DNA from: Diadophis punctatus similis
Lineage: Eukaryota; Chordata; Lepidosauria; Squamata; Dipsadidae
DNA: 64,000 nucleotides
NCBI GenBank assembly: GCA_023053685.1
Contig: JALIGW010000026.1
Location: 1,884,318 to 1,948,317, forward strand
Direction: 5' to 3'
Positions 56,985-64,000 of this stretch are shown one piece after another (the stretch's first letter is position 1; each line of letters begins with the position of its first letter). The position numbers and the translations under genes are program-made. Below the pieces are notes generated by a model. That model was not told where the DNA came from. It saw nothing but the letters and a program-made list of their open reading frames with translations, and did not search any database.

Positions 56985-57960
56985 CATTGGGAAAAAAAAG
57001 TTAGAAAGGTTGTTTCCTAACCTATCAGGCAGTAAAAAAAAAAGTGGGAGCTTTGTACTTTCAGACTTGCAGAATGGAACTCAGCCTCCTGAATGGAGGA
57101 AATACACAAAGGTGACCTAATCGTACTTTATTGGAGAGCCAGTCTGGTCTAGTGGTTAAGGCACCAAAGTAGAATCTGGGAGGTTGTGAGTTCTACGCTC
57201 AGCCCTCCGCTCTATAATGGGTGGGGAAAGAGACTCCCAAAAGCCCCTCCCTAATTTCTCAGGCTGTTATAGAAACGGTGGGAGATTTGTACTTTCAGAC
57301 ATGTAAAATTCTATTAATGTAGCTTTAGAATAAAGTAGAATTGGCATATCTGTCATGTTCCTGCTTGGTCTACCTGGAAAAGCTTGTCATCAGGAACAAG
57401 ATTATTCTGCTAGAGTTCCTTATCACGCCTCGATGTTTTGCATATATTAATTTTTTTTATCGTAATCCCTTCCTGAGTGTTGTCTGGCCCCGTTTAACCT
57501 GGTTTGCTCTATCGCCCTTTTCCTGTGGCTCTGGATAGTACGTGAATCATCCACCAACCGAAGGGCCGGATTGGTTTCTCTGCAGCCCTACTACTCATTG
57601 GCCAATTTGCAGGGAAATGTCAAGCAAAGGGTGTAAATAATTTAATTTGACAATCTGCTGCAAATTTGTACCCAGAGGCTTCGGTTGCTGTGCCACGTAG
57701 CCAACGTGTTGATTGAAAAAAAATAACCACGGCTATACGGGAAATGAAATGAATGAGGTTCCATACTTCCCCGTTCTGCTTTGGACTAACAAGCTAGGAT
57801 TCGGTCTTCAGACAGATTGTCCTGATGGGGTTTTTTTGCTCTTGGCCAATATTTATAATCAAGAGGAGAAGAATTGGCTGGAAGAGAACAGAAGTTCCCC
57901 ACCAAGGAAGGAAAAAAATAATAAAGCCACAGGGAGCCTGTAGAAGTGTGCTAAAAACCT
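56985..57960. other. intron sequence with a SINE start
   Basis: A Sauria-type SINE 5' portion lies at 57135-57215 (gagccagtctggtctagtgg, ttaaggcacc). Otherwise unassigned. Confidence 0.45.
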
Positions 57961-57964
57961 CCCT

Positions 57965-58515
57965 TGGTGACTGATGAGAGGTATGTCTAATCTAATAAAG
58001 AGAAGGACTAGGGGTGACATGAGAGCAGTCTTCCAATATTTGAGGGGCTGCCACAAAGAAGAGGGGGTCAAACTATTCTCCAAAGTACCTGAGGGCAGTG
58101 TAGGAGATGACCAGACTGAAGCCCGAAGGAGGGGTCAAACGCGTCATAAGTCCCGGGTCCCTGTGCACCCGCAAGAGATCTAAATCCAGCCCATTTTGAT
58201 TTGCCTTTCTTATCTCCCGCTCATTTCCCATGACCGTTAGTTGGTCAGATTCTTGTAGAGAGCTTAAGCTTGCAGTAAGTCCTTATACTCATTTGAACTG
58301 CCTGAATCTCCTGATCTCCCCGGCATTTGGCAGGAAGGTCAAGAAGTACAGATGGATGGATGGAGAGATGGAGAGAAATGATAGAACTAACAGATGGAAG
58401 CTTATCAAAGAGAGATCCAACCTAGAAATAGGGAGAAATTTCCCAACAGAAAAATCGATCAGTCGAATGGCTTGCCTCCAGAAGTTGTGGATGCTCCATC
58501 AATGGAGGGCCTCAA
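57965..58515 (+). mobile_element. CR1 3' fragment, sense, interrupted by a 230-bp insertion
   Basis: CR1 runs 57975-58098 (gaaggactaggggtgacatg ... ctgagggcag), is interrupted, and resumes at 58329 (ggcaggaaggtcaagaagta) with a small ATGG expansion, then gggagaaatttcccaac up to 58515. Confidence 0.8.
58099..58328. mobile_element. 230-bp insertion in CR1 with 5-bp direct repeat ggcag
   Basis: Bounded by ggcag at 58094-58098 and 58329-58333; starts tgtaggagatgaccagactg and ends ctccccggcattt. Not similar to other families in the window. The 5-bp duplication and TGT start recall an LTR, but the right end lacks a clear CA. Confidence 0.5.
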
Positions 58516-58790
58516 GAACAGAATAGAATAGAATAGAATAGAATAGAATAGAATAGAATAGAATAGAATAGAATAGAATAGAATAGAATAGAATAGAATA
58601 GAATAGAATAGAATAGAATAGAATAACAGAGTTGGAAGGGACCTTGGAGGTCTTCTAGTCCAACCCCCTGCTTAGGCAGGAAACCCTATACCATTTCAGA
58701 CAAATGGTCATCCAATTTCTTCTTAAAAACTTCCAGTGTTGGAGCATTCACAACTTCTGGAGGCAAGTTGTTCCACTGATCCTCCTCCTC
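58516..58790 (-). mobile_element. CR1 3' end, antisense, with 108-bp (AATAG)n array
   Basis: About 22 AATAG units (58518-58625) run without a break into aacagagttggaagggacct. The clearest example in the window of a microsatellite growing at a LINE 3' end. Confidence 0.92.
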
Positions 58791-58885
58791 CTCCTCCTCC
58801 ACAAACCCCACTCCCTTCTAACACTGATGATGTTACCTAGCTGGGTAATGAAATGTCTGCAAGAAAACCACCAAGCTCAGAGAGA
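58782..58885 (+). mobile_element. family P unit
   Basis: (TCC)n, ccacaaaccccactcccttc, core 58822-58860 (ctgatgatgttacctagctg then ggtaatgaaatgtctgcaag), agaaaaccaccaagctcaga. Confidence 0.6.
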
Positions 58886-59920
58886 TTATTCCCAAATTCA
58901 GAAAAACGCCATGTCTAAAGAACGTCAAAAACTAGAAGAATTTTAAGCAAAGTTCTCTTACCCATTGGGGGAAAAAAAACTTCCTGAGGTAAATTGAAAC
59001 GAGAACCAGTATGAAAAGCTGCAAGCTTTGTTTAGTTGCGTGCACAAAGTATCGATACATCCATCATATAATAATTTATTCCCCCTTTCTTTATAAAACC
59101 AAGCTGCTCCAAGGGGTGGGAAGGAGGGTGGGTGCAACTCAGAAGAAACTTTTCCCTTTTCCGGAAAGCCGCACGAAGGCTACATTCCTGCTACCCACAG
59201 ACTTGTCAGAAAAGATTAATTAACAAATTAGGACGGTGCTGGGATGCTGCCGAGGAAAAAGGTCGTGTGTTTTTAAAATCAATTCCTCCCTTCGCACAAC
59301 CCAATTTTCATTTAAGTGTAATTGTGTGAAGGGGAAAAGAAACACCATTAAAAGTGTGGGTAGGAAGGAATTTTGGCGAAGAACATGGCGAGGTATCTCG
59401 AGGCAGGTATGTGTGTTTTACCTGGTCACACTTTTTTGTTAAAAAAAAATGGAGGTGAAAGAACTAGAAAGCTGGTAATTTACACCTGTAGTCATTTGTG
59501 ACTTCTTCTTTTTTCTTTAAGTAGATTTATTTAAACAAAAGTGGTGGAAAATTCATGGGGACCCCAAAGAATAAGTACTGTACAACTCTGCAACTGTTGG
59601 ACTCCCCTCCCCCAAAAAGGAACAGTGAAAAACACAGTCAGGTTTATTTCAATTCAGTTTTGGCTCGTGAGAACTTCATAGAGGAAATCCAGGCAGGGTT
59701 TTCTTGGCAAGATTGCCAAAAATAGTAATAGCATCTGTTATTTTCAAAACAAAGCTTGTTACTCCGGTTCGAAGACTTTTTTTCAATATTTTCCCATTCA
59801 AATACAGTAACTAACGAAGTTGGAGCATCCTAGATTTATACAACATTAATGAGGAGGTGTCGTTTGTGAAAAAGTAGCTCTAAGTGCTGCTAATGTTTCC
59901 GCTTCCCTTTGACAAGCACA
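58886..59920. other. intron sequence, nothing accepted
   Basis: No repeat family seen. A small ATG-containing block before a gtatgt at 59407 was considered and rejected. Confidence 0.4.
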
Positions 59921-59924
59921 ATGA

Positions 59925-60027
59925 GGAAAGAAGGAAGGAACAGAGGGAGGGAGAGAAAGGAAGGAAGGAGAGGGAAGGGGAGAGAAAGAAGGAAGAAAGA
60001 AAGAAAGAGAGAAAGAGAGAAAGAGAG

Positions 60028-60073
<46 letters not shown>

Positions 60074-60195
60074 GAAGGAAGGAAGAAAGAGAAAGGGGGA
60101 GGGAGGGAAAGTGGAATGGAAGGGAAGGAAAGAAGGAAGGAAAGAAGGAAGGGGGAGGGTAAGTGTAAGGAAGTAAGGAAGGAAGGAAGAGAGAG

Positions 60196-60238
<43 letters not shown>

Positions 60239-60344
60239 GAAAGGGGGAGGGAGGGAGGGAAAGTGGAATGGAAGGGAAGGAAAGAAGGAAGGAAGGGGGA
60301 GGGAAAGTGTAAGGAAGGAAGGAAGGAAGAAAAGAGAGAGAAAG

Positions 60345-60419
<75 letters not shown>

Positions 60420-60536
60420 GAAAGGGGGAGGGAGGGAAAGTGGAATGGAAGGGAAGGAAAGAAGGAAGGAAGGGGGAGGGAAAGTGTAAGGAAGGAAGGA
60501 AGAAAGGAAGGAAGGAAGAAAAGAGAGAGAAAGAAA

Positions 60537-60595
<59 letters not shown>

Positions 60596-60778
60596 GGGGA
60601 GGGAGGGAGGGAGGGAAAGTGGAATGGAAGGGAAGGAAAGAAGGAAGGAAGGGGGAGGGAAAGTGTAAGGAAGGAAGGAAGGAAGGAAGGAAGGAAGGAA
60701 GTGGAGGGAGGGGGGAAAGAGGAAGGAAGGAAAGAAGGAAGGAAGGAAGGAAGGAAGGAAGGAAGGAAGGAAGGAAGT
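59925..60778. repeat. 850-bp purine array with a higher-order unit
   Basis: (GAAA)n and (GGAA)n runs alternate with a fixed block gggagggaaagtggaatgga / agggaaggaaagaaggaagg that recurs at about 60102, 60249, 60428 and 60607, each followed by gggaaagtgtaagg. Unit length is about 150-180 bp, differing in the number of GAAA units. Confidence 0.95.
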
Positions 60779-61100
60779 TGGTTTTATGATCCTCAAATTC
60801 CCAACCAACAACTTTAGAGTGAGATTACTTTCCAGGAAAAATAAAATAGTGGCACCCAGCTGGCTCAGAATCCAGCAAGCCAAAAGGTTGATGGGATGGA
60901 TGTAACCGGAGAAACATCAATTAACTTCTAACCCCTCCATCCATCTCTAAATCCAGACAGTCCAACAGGGCATAAGAACCTGATCTGGATTTTGTTTCTT
61001 GATTTAAGGCACACACGCATTTGTCTTGCTCAGCCTGGGATCAAACAAGGGAAACCAACTGAGAAGGTTAGCAGCAAACTCTGGGGCTGAGATAGCATTT
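60779..61100. other. intron sequence, nothing recognised
   Basis: No feature found. Confidence 0.4.
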
Positions 61101-61109
61101 AAACCTGGG

Positions 61110-61240
61110 TTTGTTTGTCAAACTTGGCAATGTTTAGATGTGCGGACTGGCTCCCAGAATCCCTCAGCCAGCATGGGAATTCTGGGAGTTGAAGTCCACA
61201 CATCTTAAAAGTTGCCAAGTTTGCAAACCACGGATCTAAA
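61110..61240. mobile_element. palindromic hAT-like MITE, diverged copy
   Basis: Left arm tgtcaaacttggcaatgttt and gcggactggctcccagaatc; right arm gggaattctgggagttgaag to gttgccaagtttgcaaacca. Same plan as 13546-13682. Confidence 0.7.
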
Positions 61241-61705
61241 CTGTTCTTCAGAAAGCACTTAACATTCTAAGCTAAAACAAACCCAGACTCATTATGTTGA
61301 TTATGGTGTATCAATTCAACTGTACCCACCCAGCATTTAACTGCTGGCATATCAAACAACCACTTTTCTGTACTGCAAATGGCCCAGGCAGCCACATCTA
61401 TTAATAATAAAGTTGACATTATTGCAATCTTTCACATTTATACTTGTATAGATTTATTTGCCATCTGCTGTTCTCTGGAAATTAGTTTATTTTACACCCG
61501 CATGATGAAGCCAATGCTCGTTGGTTTTTTTTGTCTGTGTGTGTTTTTTTAGGAATTCTGCTCCCCACCCCGGAAAAAAATAATAATCAAATGTGGTCAT
61601 GCTGGCAATTACCGTTTCTTTTCTAACATTATGATGGACTTTGGGGTGGGTGGGTAAAAAAGGAGATTTAATTCTCCCAACTGTGCAAGAAGGTTGGATG
61701 TCTGG
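61241..61705. other. intron sequence, nothing recognised
   Basis: No feature found. Confidence 0.4.
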
Positions 61706-61709
61706 CAAA

Positions 61710-61890
61710 AGGAAGAGAAGAAGGGAAAGGAAAGGAAAGGAAAGGAAAGGAAAGGAAAGGAAAGGAAAGGAAAGGAAAGGAAAGGAAAGGAAGGGAAGGG
61801 AAGGGAAGGGAAGGGAGGGAGGAAGGAAGGAAGGAAGGAAGGGGATGGAGGAAGTGAGGAAGGGAAAACCAGAAGAAAAAAGAATGAGAG

Positions 61891-61960
<70 letters not shown>

Positions 61961-62070
61961 AAGGGAGGATGGAGGAAGGGAGGCAGGAAAAGCAGAAAAT
62001 AAAATACAATGGGAAACAAGGAAGCAAGCAATGGAGGGAGGGAAGGAGGGAGGGAAGGAACCGAAAGAAA
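61710..62070. repeat. (GGAAA)n, (GGGAA)n and (GA)n purine array
   Basis: GGAAA units 61725-61790, GGGAA/GGAA to 61840, (GA)n at 61895-61956, GGGA-type to 62060. Confidence 0.95.
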
Positions 62071-62421
62071 GAAATTTCTCATAAGTTTGATATTTGCCCA
62101 TTAAAGAGAGACATTTGCAAGAATCAAGGAAGGATAGGTTCATAGACATTTTTAAAAAATGCTTTAAATCTTCAAAGTCTGCCTCCCAAGCTCATTCCGA
62201 CCCACCCATCCCTTTACTTGCTGTCCAAGACAACACCAAGCCCAAATTTCCTTGCCCCTCCCTTGAGAAAGAAACCCCCTCCTCCCTGAGGTCCCACCCG
62301 GCCTTCTCCTCCCTCGCTTCTCCTCAGTTTGGTGTCCACCTTGAGGGAAGGTCAAGTGGCTTCAGCTCCGCGGGTGGGGAGGGGAGAAGAGACCCACCCA
62401 GAGCAGCGATGCCCCTCTTAC
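62071..62421. other. intron just downstream of a FIBCD1 exon, nothing recognised
   Basis: Pyrimidine/purine-mixed, GC-moderate; no exon. Confidence 0.4.
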
Positions 62422-62558
62422 CGTCCATCCTCCACCATCGGTGGTCATGTCGCAGTAAACCTGGAACCCCTCGGCGTAGTGGGTGGGGAAGACGGAGAAG
62501 ACGCCATCGCCCTGTTGCCCACCGGCGTAGAGGTCAAAACAATCCCGAGGCTTTGAGC
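62422..62558 (-). CDS. FIBCD1: FIBCD1 exon: start of the fibrinogen-related domain
   Basis: Encodes GSKPRDCFDLYAGGQQGDGV, then FSVFPTHYAEGFQVYCDMTT and DGGGWT, with the first FReD cysteines and the YCDM-GGGWT motif (human GSRPRDCLDVLLSGQQDDGV...HYPAGFQVYCDMRTDGGGWT). Acceptor is ctgcag at 62559-62564, donor gtaaga at 62421. 137 bp; the first two bases complete a Gly codon from the next exon upstream, which is outside the window. Confidence 0.95.
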
Positions 62559-62564
62559 CTGCAG

Positions 62565-63075
62565 CAAGAGATGGAATAAAAGAATCATTTGTCCAGAAGA
62601 ACGGGGAGAAGGAGACAGGCAGGAAGGTTAATTAATACCCAAATTAGAGCTTCACTGAGTTCTTAGCTGTGGCTCCCTTGTCGGTGCTAATTGTTTGTCC
62701 CTAAACTGCCTTTTCTTTTCCTGGTTTCCAGACCCTGGTTGAACTCCGAAGGGTCGATTTGTGGGACAAATTAAGCTCCGAGTTGATGGCTCAGAATTGA
62801 TGGAGGACACAGAAAGAGATCTCTCCCTCAGCTTTGCCAAACCACAAAAACGTGTATTTCGGTCCTCTTGGCAAACGATGGGGGCCTCCTACGGGAAGGT
62901 GGAAGGGTTTGGTTTCCCTTCTCAAAGGATGTCTCCACCTCAGGAGAAACGTTCACTGAGGTGTACGAAAAGAGTCCACCTGGATGTGATTTCACCTGGT
63001 GGAAATGGATTCTGAAAGCGAGAGTGACGGGTCCGTTTTAAGATGAGGAACGTATTTCTGACAGAGGAGAACATT
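62565..63075. other. FIBCD1 intron, nothing recognised
   Basis: No further exon found on the minus strand up to the tandem array. Confidence 0.4.
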
Positions 63076-64000
63076 TGTAGCTCAGGGTGGAACTATGGGG
63101 TGCCGTCTGAGCTTGGGTTTCTTGCAGACATTTCATGACCCAACTAGGGAACATCATCAGTGCTAGAAGGGAGTGGGGTTTGTGGAGTGGAGGAGAAGGA
63201 GGGAGAAGAAGAGGAGGAGGAGAAGAGGAGGAAGAGAAGAAGGACGACTCTAGTGTCCTTGGTGCTCTCTGAGCATGGTGGTTTTCTTGCAGACGTTTCA
63301 TGACCCAACTAGGGAACATCATCAGTGCTAGAAGGGAGTGGGGTTTGTGGAGTGGAGGAGAAGGAGGGAGAAGAAGAGGAGGAGGAGAAGAGGAGGAAGA
63401 GAAGAAGGACGATTCTAGTGTCCTTGGTGCTCTCTGAGCATGGTGGTTTTCTTGCAGACGTTTCATGACCCAACTAGGGAACATCATCAGTGCTAGAAGG
63501 TTTGTGGAGAGGAGGAGGGAGAAGAGGAGGAGGAGGAGGAGGAGGAGAAGGAGGACGACTCTAGTGTCCTTGGTGCTCTCTGAGCATGGTGGTTTTCTTG
63601 CAGACATTTCATGACCCAACTAGGTAACATCATCAGTGCTAGAAGGGAGTGGGGTTTGTGGAGAGGAGGAGGGAGAAGAGGAGGAGGAGGAGGAGGAGGA
63701 GGAGGAGGAGGAGGACGACGACGACGACGACGACGACGACGACTCTAGTGTCCTTGGTGCTCTCTGAGCATGGTGGTTTCTTGCAGACGTTTCATGACCC
63801 AACTAGGTAACATCATCAGTGCTAGAAGGGAGTGGGGTTTGTGGAGAGGAGGAGGGAGAAGAGGAGGAGGAGGAGGAGGAGGAGGAGGAGGAGGAGGAGG
63901 AGGAGGAGGAGGAGGAGGAGGAGGAGGACGACGACGACGACGACGACTCTAGTGTCCTTGGTGCTCTCTGAGCATGGTGGTTTCTTGCAGACGTTTCATG
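63076..64000 (-). repeat. tandem array of six family P units with (GGA)n and (CGA)n tracts
   Basis: Antisense on the + strand, so sense to FIBCD1. Hammerhead-like cores at 63122-63163, 63287-63330, 63452-63494, 63598-63640, 63781-63823 and 63984-64000 (cut by the window edge). Unit length is about 140-200 bp, set by the length of the purine microsatellite between units. The last two complete units add (CGA)n next to (GGA)n at 63715-63741 and 63927-63945. Confidence 0.9.

Larger units (their letters stand above)
46262..62558 (-). other. FIBCD1: FIBCD1 gene span in this window (last four coding exons)
   Basis: Four minus-strand exons (62558-62422, 48821-48725, 47961-47782, 46521-46262; 137, 97, 180 and 260 bp) join in frame to a complete C-terminal fibrinogen-related domain ending in a stop. 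All introns are GT-AG. The intron between the first two of these is 13.6 kb and crowded with repeats. The cytoplasmic, transmembrane and coiled-coil exons lie beyond the right edge. FIBCD1 is a tetrameric type II membrane protein that binds chitin and other acetylated ligands in a calcium-dependent way. Confidence 0.93.

Noticed and set aside
57579..57640. Exon-like block after ttctctgcag with donor gtgtaa
   Set aside because: Weak donor, low-information peptide and no joining frame with exons A/B.
59370..59406. First exon with ATG and donor gtatgt
   Set aside because: Too short, no continuation in frame and no promoter evidence.
59846..60883. 345-codon minus-strand and 302-codon plus-strand frames
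   Set aside because: Both are GAAA/GGAA repeat translations (Phe/Leu/Pro/Ser or Lys/Glu/Gly).
62094..62579. 161-codon plus-strand frame over a FIBCD1 exon
   Set aside because: Antisense shadow of the FIBCD1 exon and its intron; the minus strand has the conserved protein and splice sites.
63076..64000. CRISPR-like or satellite array
   Set aside because: Units are copies of a dispersed mobile element seen at many other sites; the variable parts are GGA runs.

Overview
The window is vertebrate nuclear DNA, most likely from a squamate reptile and probably a snake. Three linked genes are recognisable, and they keep the order and strands of human 9q34: ABL1 (+), QRFP (-), FIBCD1 (-). The repeat content fits a squamate: CR1 LINEs whose 3' ends run into (AATAG)n tracts, tRNA-derived SINEs, palindromic hAT-like and Tigger-like DNA elements, Penelope-like units, and very heavy microsatellite load. 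The species call is inference; no species-specific marker was tested.

Layout. 1-4954: part of ABL1 intron 1. 4955-27472: ABL1 exons 2, 3, 4, 7, 8, 9, 10 and 11, named by human numbering. Exon 1 lies upstream of the window. Exons 5 and 6 are not seen; the only undetermined sequence between exons 4 and 7 is the 100-N gap at 16401-16500. 27473 to about 29425: ABL1 3' UTR with a poly(A) signal at 29399. 36347-36754: the one-exon QRFP neuropeptide precursor. 46262-62558: the last four coding exons of FIBCD1, covering the whole fibrinogen-like domain; its N-terminal exons lie beyond the right edge. The spaces between are filled with interspersed and simple repeats, many of them nested.

Function. 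ABL1 is a non-receptor tyrosine kinase (SH3-SH2-kinase-actin-binding tail). QRFP encodes an RFamide peptide precursor. FIBCD1 is a type II membrane receptor for acetylated ligands. They are neighbours by ancestral synteny; nothing here suggests co-regulation.

Points to look at: (1) QRFP is open from signal peptide to the GRR cleavage site, but the diagnostic C-terminal RF is changed to WF and three other residues of the active heptapeptide have changed. (2) A dispersed repeat with (TCC)n tracts has a conserved core that folds like the small hammerhead ribozymes of Penelope-like elements; six copies lie in tandem at 63.1-64.0 kb in sense orientation to FIBCD1. (3) ABL1 exon 8 has one extra base compared with the human exon. 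(4) Two exon-like blocks in a shared reading frame (56528-56606 and 56842 onward, +) lie inside a FIBCD1 intron and match no gene I recognise.
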